Assembly: GCF_900021165.1 (NCBI RefSeq)
Contig: NZ_FCOQ01000007.1
Span: 1 to 64,000, forward strand
Length of the DNA: 64,000 bases
Origin: Paenibacillus phocaeensis
Lineage (GTDB): Bacteria; Bacillota; Bacilli; Paenibacillales; Paenibacillaceae
Reading direction: 5' to 3'
Positions 1 through 9,180 of this stretch are shown piece after piece; the first letter of the stretch is position 1, and every line of letters starts with the position of its first letter. The position numbers were made by a program, and so were the translations under genes. The notes beneath the pieces are model-generated. The model did not search any database. It had not been told where the DNA came from and saw only the letters and a list, made by a program, of their open reading frames with translations.

Positions 1-966
1 CCCCGCCTCCAGCTCGAGCTCCAGCAAACGAATCATAGAGGCGGTTTTGTCCAGCACCATTCGAGCCAGGGTCTCCAGCAGTAAGGTGAACTGGTCGGAA
101 GAAGCATCCGGCTCCATCCGGATGGGCTCCCTTGGCCCGTCCGCCAACCGGGCGTTGCAGGCAAACCCCGCCGCCAACCCGCTGCGCAGCGCATGTTCGG
201 CGACGGTCGCTGCATATTGGATCCCGAGCTCGATGCGCTCCGGCTCGACGACCGTCTTCCACATCGAATCGCTGGTCTCCAGGTTCAGGCAGATCATCAG
301 CCGGTGGTCGGCCGTATAATCCCGCTTATGGACCTGCAGCTCCCCGGTACGAGCCGTTGCTTTCCAGTTGATGTTGCCGAGCGGATCGCCGGGTCGGTAT
401 TCGCGGATGCCTGCCGTCAGGAACGGATCCTCTACGATCCAGCGCCGAACGGCCAGCTCGCCCAGCCAGCTGTGATTCGGCAGCGGCAGTTCCTGCAGCT
501 CCAGAATCCGCGGGTATACCAGCAGCTCGAGATCCAGGGGGAACCGTTTGACCTCGGTATTCATCCCGAGCGGGTCGCCCGTCGTCATCGTAGCGGATTC
601 CAGCCGGTATTGCCCCCTGCGCGAGCAGACCACCTGGTGGCGTCGGGTAATTTGCCGGTACGACCGCAAGTAAAACAAGCTGCTGTGGTTCTGATAAATC
701 TCCCCGGCGTGGATATTCAAATTGCTCTGCAGCCCGAACGTCAGGCCGGCGGCGATGCTCGACTCCAGCCGCAGCCACGGCAGCGGCAGTAGCTTGGCGT
801 TGGCGATGACCTCGACCATTTCGACGGTATCGCCTTCATACACCGCCCGTTCGGTGAAATAACGCTGATAGCGAATTCCCTTCAACGCCCGCCAACGGTA
901 AACTATCGCCAGCGTCACGAGGATCAGCACCGTGCTGACAATGAGCCATGGCAACTGCATCGACAT
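1..966 (-). CDS. DUF58 domain-containing protein, C-terminus cut by window edge
   Basis: An open frame of 322 codons reads without a stop from ATG at 966 down to the left edge, so the C-terminus is outside the window. The N-terminus has one or two hydrophobic stretches (residues about 4-22 begin LPWLIVSTVLILVTL), followed by a beta-rich region. Around residue 190 is EYRPGDPLGNINWKATAR, which matches the DUF58 signature (EY.PGD....I.WK..AR). DUF58 proteins are membrane-anchored, have a von Willebrand A-like domain, and are usually encoded with MoxR AAA+ ATPases and transglutaminase-like proteins. The MoxR stop is only 3 nt upstream of this start, so the two genes form an operon. A second in-frame ATG lies at 960. 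The family assignment is firm; the cellular role is unknown, and envelope-protein assembly is only an inference from MoxR systems. Confidence 0.88.
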   Translation of the reverse strand, partial: MSMQLPWLIVSTVLILVTLAIVYRWRALKGIRYQRYFTERAVYEGDTVEMVEVIANAKLLPLPWLRLESSIAAGLTFGLQSNLNIHAGEIYQNHSSLFYLRSYRQITRRHQVVCSRRGQYRLESATMTTGDPLGMNTEVKRFPLDLELLVYPRILELQELPLPNHSWLGELAVRRWIVEDPFLTAGIREYRPGDPLGNINWKATARTGELQVHKRDYTADHRLMICLNLETSDSMWKTVVEPERIELGIQYAATVAEHALRSGLAAGFACNARLADGPREPIRMEPDASSDQFTLLLETLARMVLDKTASMIRLLELELEAG

Positions 967-969
967 CGG

Positions 970-1947
970 TTAGTCCCCCTGCTTCCCCTTCGCAGACAGC
1001 ACCGTCTCCGCCGGCACCTCCACCTGCTCGAGCACCTGGCGGACCACCTCCGCGCCCGGCTGTTCTGCACCGCGCAACCCATGGCGCAGGAGCAGCCGAT
1101 GCGCCAGCACCGGTGCGGCCACCGCCTTGATGTCGTCCGGCGTTACGTAATCGCGGCCGCGAACCAGCGCATACCCCTGCGAGGCGCGAAGCAGGCTCAT
1201 GCTCGCCCGCGGGCTCGCCCCCAGCTTCACCTCCGGATGCTTGCGGGTCGCCTCGGTCATCGCTACGATATAGGCGAGCAGGTCCTCCTCCACGCGGACG
1301 GACTGCGCGAACCGCTGCGCTTCCGCCACTTCCGCGGCAGAGGCGGCCGGCCCCAGCTCAGCCAGCGGCTGGCGTTCCTTAAAGCGCCGAAGAATGGACA
1401 CGCCCTCGCCGGACGTCGGGTATCCCATGGCGATCCGCATCAGGAAGCGGTCCAATTGCGCCTCCGGCAGCGGGAACGTCCCCTGTTGATCGACGGGATT
1501 TTGCGTGGCCATGACCAAAAACGGCGTCTCGAGCTCATGCGTCACCCCGTCGATCGTTACCTGCCGCTCCTCCATGCACTCCAGCAGGCTGGACTGCGTC
1601 CGCGGCGTCGCCCGGTTAATCTCGTCGGCGAGCAGCACGTGGGTGAACACCGGTCCGGAACGGAATTCGAATTCGCCGGTCTTTTGATTATAGAAGTTAA
1701 TGCCGCTGAGGTCCGACGGCAGCAGGTCCGGCGTGAACTGGATACGTTTAAAATCGCCGCCAAGCGACTTGGCCAGCGCTTTGGCCAGCAGTGTTTTCCC
1801 CGTACCCGGCACGTCCTCCAGCAACACATGCCCGTTCCCGAGCAAGGCGGCGAGCAGCAGATCGACCACTTCCTCCTTCCCCACCACCACCTCGCCGATA
1901 TTGCGGCGGATTCGCCCGATGATCTCTGTCGCTTCCCGCAGTTCCAT
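970..1947 (-). CDS. MoxR family AAA+ ATPase
   Basis: About 325 residues, the usual MoxR length. A Walker A motif (EDVPGTGKT) lies near residue 50, a Walker B/sensor region (LLADEIN) near 108, a sensor 1 Asn in MATQNP, and an AAA lid domain covers the last 100 residues. MoxR ATPases act as chaperones that help activate or mature proteins with von Willebrand A domains. Here the partner is the downstream DUF58 protein, which starts 3 nt after this stop. I chose the ATG at 1947 (MELREAT) because AAGGTGG lies 8 nt before it; an in-frame ATG at 1965 would add six residues but places this Shine-Dalgarno sequence inside the gene. Confidence 0.93.
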   Translation of the reverse strand: MELREATEIIGRIRRNIGEVVVGKEEVVDLLLAALLGNGHVLLEDVPGTGKTLLAKALAKSLGGDFKRIQFTPDLLPSDLSGINFYNQKTGEFEFRSGPVFTHVLLADEINRATPRTQSSLLECMEERQVTIDGVTHELETPFLVMATQNPVDQQGTFPLPEAQLDRFLMRIAMGYPTSGEGVSILRRFKERQPLAELGPAASAAEVAEAQRFAQSVRVEEDLLAYIVAMTEATRKHPEVKLGASPRASMSLLRASQGYALVRGRDYVTPDDIKAVAAPVLAHRLLLRHGLRGAEQPGAEVVRQVLEQVEVPAETVLSAKGKQGD

Positions 1948-2019
1948 AGATAAAACCACCTTCATCGCAAATTTATGAGTCCCATGTTACCGCTTTCCAT
2001 TTGCTATTGGCGAAAGCGA

Positions 2020-2358
2020 TCAGGCCCGAAGCCATTCGCTTAAGTCCACCACCGACCGCATCGCGTATTCCTGCCGGACCGGCTCACCGTCTTGCAGCAC
2101 AATCAGGCAAGGAACGCTGGCGATCTGCCACCGCTCCCGCAGCTTCGGGGTGTAATTGATATTCAACTTGGATACCGGAATGCAGGGGCCGGATGCCAGG
2201 ACGATCTCCAGCATTTTCTCCGCCAATTGGCAAGTCCCGCAGAGCGCGGTTACGAAAAATAAAGCCTCCCTGCCGCTTGTCTTCTCCGCATGCGCGGTCT
2301 CCACCTTCTTCTCCGTTTGCGTCAGCCATTCCTGCTCGGTGATTTCACGCAGGGGCAT
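2020..2358 (-). CDS. Thioredoxin-like protein with CGTC active site
   Basis: A 112-residue protein whose centre reads FFVTALCGTCQLAEKML, giving a redox CxxC (Cys40 and Cys43) at the expected place after a beta strand. A later stretch (LNINYTP...IASVPCLIVLQDGE) carries the cis-proline expected in a thioredoxin fold (VPCL). It is therefore probably a cytoplasmic thiol-disulfide oxidoreductase; the CGTC centre differs from the CGPC of housekeeping thioredoxin, so it is better called a thioredoxin-family protein. The ATG at 2358 has GGAGG about 10 nt upstream; the open frame extends further upstream but without a comparable start. It lies between a MoxR/DUF58 pair and a VOC protein, with a terminator upstream, so it is probably transcribed alone. 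Confidence 0.82.
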   Translation of the reverse strand: MPLREITEQEWLTQTEKKVETAHAEKTSGREALFFVTALCGTCQLAEKMLEIVLASGPCIPVSKLNINYTPKLRERWQIASVPCLIVLQDGEPVRQEYAMRSVVDLSEWLRA

Positions 2359-2409
2359 AGGCCTCCACCTCCTTGTTCGTACTCCTCCCCCTATCATAGC
2401 ATAGGAAAA

Positions 2410-2439
2410 CGGCCCTTTCGCCAAAAAGCGAAAAGGCCG
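2410..2439 (-). terminator. Rho-independent terminator of the VOC gene
   Basis: A 12-base inverted repeat (CGGCCCTTTCGC / GCGAAAAGGCCG, one mismatch) with a 6-nt loop begins 14 nt after the stop of the VOC gene. A short T-rich stretch (TTTTCC) follows on the minus strand. It separates the VOC gene from the thioredoxin-like gene. Confidence 0.7.
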
Positions 2440-2452
2440 CAGGGATTCCGGC

Positions 2453-2875
2453 TTACGCCGGGCGTTTGGTGAACACGTAGAAGGTGACGCCAAACTTGTC
2501 GGTGATGATGCCGTACGCCGGGCTGAAAAAAATCGGCTGCAGCGGCAGGTGTACTTTCCCCCCTTGCTTCAGGGCGTCGAACAGCCGCTGCGCATGCTCC
2601 GTCGTGTCCACCGTGAGGCACACAGTCACCTGGTTGCCGATGCTGTGCGGGTCGCCTGGCAACTTGTCCGATACGTACATCTCGGCGTCTCCCAGCTTCA
2701 GTACCGAGTGGTTGATGCGTTTTTGCATCTCTTCGCTCATCGACTCCTTGGGCTCCGGCATTTCGCCGAAGGTCTGCTTGAAGACCACCTTCGCCTCCAG
2801 CGCTTGTTCATAGAAAGCGATCGCCTCCGCCGCTTCTCCATTCATCGCAATTAACGGGCTTGCTAATAAAATCAT
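2453..2875 (-). CDS. VOC-fold protein, PhnB/glyoxalase-like
   Basis: A 140-residue protein of the vicinal oxygen chelate superfamily. It shows the PhnB-like pattern: an N-terminal strand, then AIAFYEQALEAKVVFKQ, a middle IN(H)SVLKLGDAEMYVSD segment, and a C-terminal YGIITDKFGVTFYVFTK strand. PhnB-like members often lack demonstrated enzymatic activity, and the substrate cannot be read from sequence. The start ATG at 2875 is preceded by a purine-rich AAAGGAGCGG. It is divergent from a YafY/WYL regulator gene; a WYL regulator next to a VOC gene is a common pairing, and a small palindrome in the shared intergenic region may be its operator. Confidence 0.85.
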   Translation of the reverse strand: MILLASPLIAMNGEAAEAIAFYEQALEAKVVFKQTFGEMPEPKESMSEEMQKRINHSVLKLGDAEMYVSDKLPGDPHSIGNQVTVCLTVDTTEHAQRLFDALKQGGKVHLPLQPIFFSPAYGIITDKFGVTFYVFTKRPA

Positions 2876-3028
2876 CCTTGATCCGCTCCTTTAAATTCGA
2901 TCCGGCGGCAGGCGCGCAGGCCATCTAATGACGTGCGGCCATACGTCCTTCTTGGCTGCCTTCCTGCACGCTGCTGCGCCGGTCCAAGTCCATTCGCTGG
3001 ACTTTGTAGTCAGTGTAGCTCATAATAG

Positions 3029-3043
3029 TGACAACTATTGTCA
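3029..3043. promoter_or_regulatory. Palindromic candidate operator (TGACAA-N3-TTGTCA)
   Basis: A perfect 6-bp inverted repeat with a 3-bp spacer lies 36 nt before the YafY-type regulator start and in the space shared with the divergent VOC gene. Position and symmetry fit a binding site for the regulator itself; this is inference. Confidence 0.5.
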
Positions 3044-3078
3044 TAAATATAAAAATTCATGAACGGAGCTTCAAAGTC

Positions 3079-4035
3079 ATGTCCAAATCGAAACGGCTCA
3101 TGGAGCTGATGATGACCGTCAACCGTAAACGGAAGTTTACCGTCAAGGAGTTGGCCGAGGAGTTCGGCGTCTCCTCCCGCACGATTCTCCGAGACTTGCA
3201 GGAGCTCAGCGAGCTTGGAGTTCCCTTGTATTCCGAGGTGGGGCCGCATGGCGGCTACCAGGTGCTGAACGAGCGCGTGCTTCCTCCCATCGCCTTTACC
3301 GAGGAAGAGGCGGTGTCGATTTTCTTCGCCAGCCACGCTTTGCGCCACTACGAGTTCCTCCCGTTCGAGACGGAAGCCTCCTCGGCGCTGGGCAAGTTCT
3401 ATCACTATATGTCCGGCGACGTGCGAGACCGCATCGATCAAATGAAAAACCGGGTCGATTTCGTCACCCCGTCGCGGCAATCGGCGTTTCCTTATCTAGG
3501 CCTGCTGCTGGAAGGGGCCATTCGGCAGCAAGTCCTTCGCATCCACTACGAATCGCGCCGCGGCGTCACTACCTGCCGCCACATCCAGCCGGTCGGCATC
3601 TTCGCCAGCGGCGGCTTATGGTATTGCCCCGCCTACTGCTTCGAGCGCCGCGATTTCCGCCTGTTCCGCTGCGACCGCATCGCCGCAGCCGAGACAGTTC
3701 AAGGGCTCGATGCTCCGGAGCCGCTTGACCTGCGCCATGTGCACCTTGGCAACTGGGAGGAGCACCGCAGCCGCAAGTCGGCGCTGCTGAACTGCGCAGT
3801 CGAGCTCACCCGGCTGGGCGTCGAGGCTTGCGAAAGCCAGCTTATCCATCGCCTGCAACTGCAGGTTCGCGAGGATGGTTCCGGCCGGCTGGAAGGCACG
3901 ATCCCGGCTAGCGAGCTTCCGTACCTGGCGGCTTTCTTCATCGGGCTCGGCCAGAACGCCACCGTTCTTGAGCCGCCGGAGCTGTTGGGCTCGATCAAGC
4001 AGACGTTGAACGAGCTGCTGGAGAAGTATTCGTAG
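3079..4035 (+). CDS. YafY/WYL-family transcriptional regulator
   Basis: A 318-residue regulator. Residues 1-60 form a DeoR-type winged helix (RLMELMMTVNRKRKFTVKELAEEFGVSSRTILRDLQEL). The centre and C-terminus match a WYL sensor domain: SGGLWYCPAYCFERRDFRLFRCDRI near residues 175-200 corresponds to the WYL core and its ligand-contact arginines. Such proteins are ligand-responsive DNA-binding regulators in the cytoplasm. The ATG at 3079 is preferred to an upstream in-frame start at 3028 because GGAG lies 10 nt upstream and the HTH begins immediately. It is divergent from the VOC gene and converges on the GH20 gene with only 4 nt between stops. Confidence 0.9.
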   Translation: MSKSKRLMELMMTVNRKRKFTVKELAEEFGVSSRTILRDLQELSELGVPLYSEVGPHGGYQVLNERVLPPIAFTEEEAVSIFFASHALRHYEFLPFETEASSALGKFYHYMSGDVRDRIDQMKNRVDFVTPSRQSAFPYLGLLLEGAIRQQVLRIHYESRRGVTTCRHIQPVGIFASGGLWYCPAYCFERRDFRLFRCDRIAAAETVQGLDAPEPLDLRHVHLGNWEEHRSRKSALLNCAVELTRLGVEACESQLIHRLQLQVREDGSGRLEGTIPASELPYLAAFFIGLGQNATVLEPPELLGSIKQTLNELLEKYS

Positions 4036-4039
4036 GCGA

Positions 4040-5965
4040 TTACATCGACAGCGAACCCGCCGTCGCGATCTGGTGGTACAAGCCGTTCACGTCGAGCTTG
4101 CCGAAGACGTTGTTCTGGTTGAACTCCAACCGCTCCGCCTCCAGCTCTTCCAACTGCGAGACGCGGCCGTTCACATAATCCAGCAGACGGTCGCGGGCCG
4201 ATGCAGCGCGGCTCAGCACTCCGCCATAGCGGATGTCGAGCACTTCCCAGCCGAACGGCTTGTACGTTCCGAGCCACAGTTCCCGGTGCGCCACCCGCAG
4301 CTCCTCGACCCGGCGGCGCAGCTCGGGCAGCGTCTCGTCGGCGATCCGCCGCAGCCCGTCCCGGTCTCCGGCGTCGTACAAGCGCTTGATCGTCACGCCC
4401 AGCGTTGACTTCATGGACAGCGCGGCGGCAAGCTTTTCGTAGAAGGCAAACATCGCGATAAACGGCTCCGTCCATCCGCTTCCTTCCCCTTCAAGGTAAC
4501 CCCGCCATTTCTCGGCGAGCCCGACATAATAGTCCGGCAGCGTCCCTTCCATGCCATCCACATGCTTGTCGAACAGGCCGATCAGCGGGTCTTGCCAGAG
4601 CAGGAACTTCGACGGATTTGCCCCGTAATAGTTCCCTTCGTGGACCTCCGGCACCTCGTCCATCCCCTTCAGCGCCTCCAGCGGCCCGAACAAATCGAGC
4701 CCTGTGCAGGCGGCCAGCCGCTTCTGCAGATGCTCATCCGTCACCTCGCCGTCATGGTACCCATACTCCGCAAACAGCTGCAGCCCCGGCAGAATCACGA
4801 AGTGATTCGCCTCGTTCCCGTTATCGCCCCAGGCGGTGGCAAAAACCTCCCGCAGTCCGCTCCGCTTCGCCGCCCGCAGCGCCGGGTGCATGGACGACCA
4901 GGTTTTGCCGTGGTTTGGGGCCATCAGGTTCCACATATGGACGCCCCCCGCAAAGATCGGCTCCGACCCGAGCAGCCGGTGCTTGTCAAACACCTCTTTG
5001 TACGCGTCCTCGTCCGTCCCCCAGTAGTTCCAGTAGACGAACCGGAGGCCGTCCGGGATCTTCGCCATATTTTCCGCGGAAAAATCCGCTTCCATGTTGT
5101 ATAACCCGCCCTGCACGTCGTTCGACAGCAGGTTGAAATACATGTCGCTCCAGATCATCGGTTCCAGCCCCAGCTTCCCGGTGATCTCCATAACCCTCCC
5201 GACATGCTCGTTCATCACCTCGAACCGGTCGCGGAAGCCGTTGTCCCGCAAATAGCGGCCCAGTCCGACCTGGAACGCCTCGTCCATGCCGATATGGATG
5301 CGCTTCGACCGGAACGGCGCGGCGGCTGCCCGAATCGTTTGCTCCAGGAATTCGTAGGTGGCCGGCGTACCCGGCAGCACGATGTCGGGATGGTCCCGCA
5401 GCGGCTCGGCATAGAGCCATTTCAGCGCATGAAACAAATGTCCCAGCGTTTGAATGCACGGGATCATCTCAATCCCAAACAACGCGGCGTAATCGTCGCA
5501 CTCCCGCAGTTCCTCCGCCGTGTACCGCCCCCGCATATAGCCGAAGTAGGGCAGTTCCGGCACCTCATACGTATCCTCGGTATACATCATCAGGCCGTTC
5601 AACCCCATGACCGCCATATACCGCAGCATCTGCTTAATCGCGTCCACCCGCATCACCGCATTGCGAGACGCATCCAGCATCGCCCCATTGTAATCGAAGC
5701 TCGGACGTTCCGTGAGATCAAACGCCTCCGACGTTTTGGCCCGCTCCACCAACAACCCCAGCGCACGGAAAAAATGAATCTTCTCCACATACTCAATCCG
5801 GCCTTTTCCGCCGCCAAGCAACACCCGCAATTGCCCGGCATCCTGCGGCAACCGCACGACTTCTACCACCAGTCCCGCCGGGTCTGTCCGGAATCCGAGC
5901 TGAGCCTCCAACTCTTTTACGCCATGAACCAATTCCTCTTCCATTCCTTGAAAATAAAGCTTCAT
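4040..5965 (-). CDS. Glycoside hydrolase family 20 (beta-N-acetylhexosaminidase-type)
   Basis: A 641-residue GH20 enzyme. After a domain 2-like N-terminal region (residues 1-85) the TIM barrel starts at RPSFDYNGAMLDASRNAVMR. The catalytic Asp-Glu pair is seen in HIGMDEA (Asp228, Glu229), which in GH20 orients the substrate acetamido group and acts as general acid. GH20 enzymes release terminal beta-linked GlcNAc or GalNAc by substrate-assisted catalysis. There is no signal peptide, so it is predicted to be cytoplasmic and to act on imported glycans. It lies 43 nt downstream of an AraC regulator gene on the same strand, probably in one transcript. Substrate specificity cannot be read from the sequence. 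Confidence 0.93.
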   Translation of the reverse strand: MKLYFQGMEEELVHGVKELEAQLGFRTDPAGLVVEVVRLPQDAGQLRVLLGGGKGRIEYVEKIHFFRALGLLVERAKTSEAFDLTERPSFDYNGAMLDASRNAVMRVDAIKQMLRYMAVMGLNGLMMYTEDTYEVPELPYFGYMRGRYTAEELRECDDYAALFGIEMIPCIQTLGHLFHALKWLYAEPLRDHPDIVLPGTPATYEFLEQTIRAAAAPFRSKRIHIGMDEAFQVGLGRYLRDNGFRDRFEVMNEHVGRVMEITGKLGLEPMIWSDMYFNLLSNDVQGGLYNMEADFSAENMAKIPDGLRFVYWNYWGTDEDAYKEVFDKHRLLGSEPIFAGGVHMWNLMAPNHGKTWSSMHPALRAAKRSGLREVFATAWGDNGNEANHFVILPGLQLFAEYGYHDGEVTDEHLQKRLAACTGLDLFGPLEALKGMDEVPEVHEGNYYGANPSKFLLWQDPLIGLFDKHVDGMEGTLPDYYVGLAEKWRGYLEGEGSGWTEPFIAMFAFYEKLAAALSMKSTLGVTIKRLYDAGDRDGLRRIADETLPELRRRVEELRVAHRELWLGTYKPFGWEVLDIRYGGVLSRAASARDRLLDYVNGRVSQLEELEAERLEFNQNNVFGKLDVNGLYHQIATAGSLSM

Positions 5966-6008
5966 CCCGTGAACCTCCTCTATTGTGTAAACCCCTGCGC
6001 CCAGACCT

Positions 6009-6878
6009 TTATTGTCCGCCCCGGCTCCGATAGCTCCGCGGCGAATAGCCGGTGATTCGCTTGAACACGCGCGAAAAATAAAACGTATCCTGATACCCCA
6101 GCGCCTCGCCGATTTCCTTGACGCTTTTTTCCGTGTTGAGCAGGACGTTTTTGGCTTCGGCCGCCTTCAGCCGGTGAATGAATTCATTCAGCGGATAACC
6201 CGAATATTCGTGCACAATCCGCCGCAGCGTTGACACCGAAATATGATGCCTTGCCGCCAGCTCCTCCGGCTCCGGGTTCGCGTACAGCGAAGCGGAGATG
6301 TCCTCGATCACCTTCAGCACGAACCGCCCCCGGTTCCCGGCCTCCGCCTGATCCGCCTGCGACACCAGCTCGTACAGGAAAGACTCCAGCATCAGCGAAG
6401 CCCGGTCCAGATTGCTCGGCACACCGCTGTCGATCAACATGAACATCAGCTCCATCCGGTTAATCATGGAGTCGTCGATCGTCGCCTTCTTGACTTGATC
6501 GGGGTGCTGCAACCAGCTCCCGAGCCACTCCTCAACCCGGGCTCCCTCCACTGTGAAGTAATATTCGTCCCAGTGCCCTTCCGTGTGCGGACCGTAATGA
6601 AACGTTTCGCCCGGGAACAAGCAAAACCACGAGCCGGCCGCAACCTCCTGCCGGTCTGCGCTGCCGGCCTGGTAATACCCGCTCCCGCCCGTGATCACCA
6701 CAAACGCCCAGTACCGGAATTTCGCATCGGCGCGCTGCATCGTGCGCCCGGGCAGATGACCGGCGTTAACGACAGCCAACGATTGGATTTTGCGCCGGCT
6801 GGCATCCACTGCGGGGTTGAACAGTCGGATCGGCTCAGGACTGATCATATAATCCAGATATTTTGTCATCCTGAACAT
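6009..6878 (-). CDS. AraC-family transcriptional regulator
   Basis: A 289-residue regulator with an N-terminal AraC-type cupin sensor domain (residues about 20-160, including GSGYYQAGSADRQEVAAGSWF) and a C-terminal double helix-turn-helix (STLRRIVHEYSGYPLNEFIHRLKAAEAKNVLL...VKEIGEALGYQDTFYFSRVFKRITGYSPRSYR). Such proteins sense a sugar-like ligand and activate nearby genes. It precedes the GH20 gene on the same strand and is divergent, across about 120 nt, from the Gfo/Idh/MocA dehydrogenase gene, so it is the likely regulator of either or both. Confidence 0.93.
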   Translation of the reverse strand: MFRMTKYLDYMISPEPIRLFNPAVDASRRKIQSLAVVNAGHLPGRTMQRADAKFRYWAFVVITGGSGYYQAGSADRQEVAAGSWFCLFPGETFHYGPHTEGHWDEYYFTVEGARVEEWLGSWLQHPDQVKKATIDDSMINRMELMFMLIDSGVPSNLDRASLMLESFLYELVSQADQAEAGNRGRFVLKVIEDISASLYANPEPEELAARHHISVSTLRRIVHEYSGYPLNEFIHRLKAAEAKNVLLNTEKSVKEIGEALGYQDTFYFSRVFKRITGYSPRSYRSRGGQ

Positions 6879-6996
6879 TCTCCCTTGAAAGTACCTGTGC
6901 TAAATTAGGGGTGCCTAAACATAACTTTGAATAAATAAAACATATCCTAGCGAATGAATGCTCTCATTGTAGCAAACTCGTGCGGAGAACGAAAGG

Positions 6997-8070
6997 GTGC
7001 ACATACGAAAAATGAGTGAACTGAACATCGGTCTGATCGGCAGCGGTTCGATTTCCGGGTCCCATCTTCAGGCTTACCGCGCCAACCCGCGAACCAAGCT
7101 GTGGGCGATCTGCGACATTAATGAAGAACGGGCCCGCAACATGGCGGGCAAATACGATATCCCCCACGTTTACACGGATTATCGTGACCTGTTAGCGAAC
7201 CCGGAAGTTCAGGCGGTCAGCGTCTGCACCTGGAACAACTCCCATGCCGCAATCAGCATTGACGCCCTGGAAGCGGGGAAACAAGTCCTCTGCGAAAAAC
7301 CGCTCTGCATCACCGTAGACGAAGCGCTGCAGATGCAGCAGGCGGTCGAACGGACCGGCAACCTGCTGCAGGTCGGTTACGTGCGCAGGCATGCCTCCAA
7401 CATCGCAGTACTTAAGAAATTCATCGACGCCGGCGACCTTGGCGAGATCTATTTCGCCAAGGCGAGCCTGATCCGGCGGCTTGGCAATCCCGGCGGCTGG
7501 TTTGCCGACAAGGCGCGCTCCGGCGGCGGTCCGCTGATCGACATCGGCGTGCACGTCATCGACCTCTGCTGGTACCTGATGGGCCGGCCGAAGGTGAAGT
7601 CCGTGAGCGGCAACATCTACGCGAGACTGGGCAACCGATCGAATATCGAGAACTACACCTTTTATCAAGCGGCAGACTACGACGCTTCTTTCAACACGGT
7701 CGAAGATATGGCCAACGCCCTGATCCGTTTCGAGAACGGCGCTTCGTTGATGGTCGACGTCAGCTTCTCCCTCCATGCCAAGCAAAATTCGGCGTTGGTC
7801 AACATTTATGGCGACAAGGGCGGCGCCGAAATTGAACCGGCGTTGTCGATCGTGACCGAGCGCCATAACACCATCCTGAACATCGATCCGCAAATCAGTT
7901 CGCCGGGGTTCGACTTTCAAGGCGGCTTCCAGAACGAAATCGATCATTTCGTCGCCAGTTGCCTGGACGGCGTTCCGCCAATCAGTCCGGTGGAGGACGG
8001 CGTGGAAATGATCAAAATCCTGAACGCGATTTACGAATCGGCCGCGGAAGGCCGGGAAATTCATTTCTAA
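6997..8070 (+). CDS. Gfo/Idh/MocA family NAD(P)-dependent oxidoreductase
   Basis: 357 residues. A Rossmann motif (IGLIGSGSISGSH) stands at the N-terminus, followed by the family hallmark EKPLC near residue 98 that contains the catalytic-region Lys. GGGPLIDIGVHVIDLCWYL near 190 supplies the substrate-binding D..xH motif. The family oxidises or reduces sugars and cyclitols with NAD(P). The start is taken as GTG at 6997 (GGAG 9 nt upstream), with ATG at 7012 as an alternative. The next gene begins 28 nt downstream, so it forms an operon with a TIM-barrel sugar isomerase-like protein. A role in oxidising a sugar or glycoside to a keto intermediate is an inference from this pairing. Confidence 0.9.
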   Translation: MHIRKMSELNIGLIGSGSISGSHLQAYRANPRTKLWAICDINEERARNMAGKYDIPHVYTDYRDLLANPEVQAVSVCTWNNSHAAISIDALEAGKQVLCEKPLCITVDEALQMQQAVERTGNLLQVGYVRRHASNIAVLKKFIDAGDLGEIYFAKASLIRRLGNPGGWFADKARSGGGPLIDIGVHVIDLCWYLMGRPKVKSVSGNIYARLGNRSNIENYTFYQAADYDASFNTVEDMANALIRFENGASLMVDVSFSLHAKQNSALVNIYGDKGGAEIEPALSIVTERHNTILNIDPQISSPGFDFQGGFQNEIDHFVASCLDGVPPISPVEDGVEMIKILNAIYESAAEGREIHF

Positions 8071-8098
8071 ATTTGAAGCCCAAGGAGGCGCGAACGGA

Positions 8099-8977
8099 AT
8101 GAAGCTGAACAACAAAATCGGAATTATCGTCGACAGCTTTGGCGTAGGCGTTAAGGAAGGCTTGAAGAAGGCGAAGGCAGCCGGAGCCGAAGGCGTACAG
8201 ATTTATGCCGTTTCCGGCGAGATGGATCCGGCGGTGCTGACAGGTTCCAAGCGCAAGGAACTTCGCGATTACATCGACAGCCTGGGGCTGGAGATCTCCG
8301 CCCTGTGCGGAGACCTCGCCGGCCACGGGTTCCAGGACGCCGAAGCCAATCCGGCCAAAATCGAAAAGTCGAAGCGAATTCTCGACCTGGCGGTTGAGCT
8401 GGGCACGAACGTGGTAACGACGCATATCGGCATCGTACCGGAGGATACGAACGGTCCGATTTATGCGGCCATGCAGCAGGCGTGCGAAGAGCTGGGCGTG
8501 TATGCCAAGAGCCTGAACGCTTATTTTGCCATCGAGACCGGACCTGAACCCGCCGCCCATCTCAAAAGCTTCCTGGACACCCTCAGCACCAACGGCGTCT
8601 CCGTCAATTTCGACCCGGCCAACATGGTCATGGTCACGGGGGATGACCCAGTCCAAGGCGTTAAGACGCTTCGGGATTATATCGTCCATACGCATGTCAA
8701 AGACGGCATTCGTCGCCGCCCGATCGATCCGCGGGACGTGTACGGCTTCCTCGGCTACGAGGCGATGAGCCACGAGAAAATCGCCGATATGGCCGCCTCC
8801 GGCGCGGGCTTCGAGGAAGTGCCGCTCGGCGCGGGCAGCGTCGACTTCCCGGCCTATTTCGACGCCCTGCAGGAAATCGGCTATACGGGCTACCTGACGA
8901 TCGAGCGTGAAGTCGGCGACAACCCGGAGGAGGATATCCGCCAGGCGGTTGGCTTTATCCGTTCGTTCCGGGGATAG
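8099..8977 (+). CDS. Sugar phosphate isomerase/epimerase-type TIM-barrel protein
   Basis: 292 residues, xylose isomerase-like TIM barrel (AP endonuclease 2 family). The metal-binding set expected of the fold is visible on successive strands: Glu in FAIETG, Asp in VNFDPAN, His in VHTHVKD and Glu in LTIERE near the C-terminus. The start ATG at 8099 has AAGGAGG 11 nt upstream. It lies 28 nt after the Gfo/Idh/MocA gene. Family members isomerise, epimerise, dehydrate or cleave sugar derivatives; the exact reaction is not readable. It is related in fold, but not closely in sequence, to the next gene. Confidence 0.85.
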   Translation: MKLNNKIGIIVDSFGVGVKEGLKKAKAAGAEGVQIYAVSGEMDPAVLTGSKRKELRDYIDSLGLEISALCGDLAGHGFQDAEANPAKIEKSKRILDLAVELGTNVVTTHIGIVPEDTNGPIYAAMQQACEELGVYAKSLNAYFAIETGPEPAAHLKSFLDTLSTNGVSVNFDPANMVMVTGDDPVQGVKTLRDYIVHTHVKDGIRRRPIDPRDVYGFLGYEAMSHEKIADMAASGAGFEEVPLGAGSVDFPAYFDALQEIGYTGYLTIEREVGDNPEEDIRQAVGFIRSFRG

Positions 8978-9180
8978 GTCCACTCTCAAGGGAGCCGTGC
9001 GGGACGCCCGACTATGGAAGCAGGCCGGTTCCAAGTGAAGTGAGGACCGGTTGTGCGGATTGCGGATTGGGCTTTGCGAATACTCTACCTTCGCCTCCCA
9101 GAGCACAACCACCCTACGAGTTGCGTCGGATCACACATTGAACGGTGTCCGCCAGAGATCGATTGATCTCTTCCATCGGA

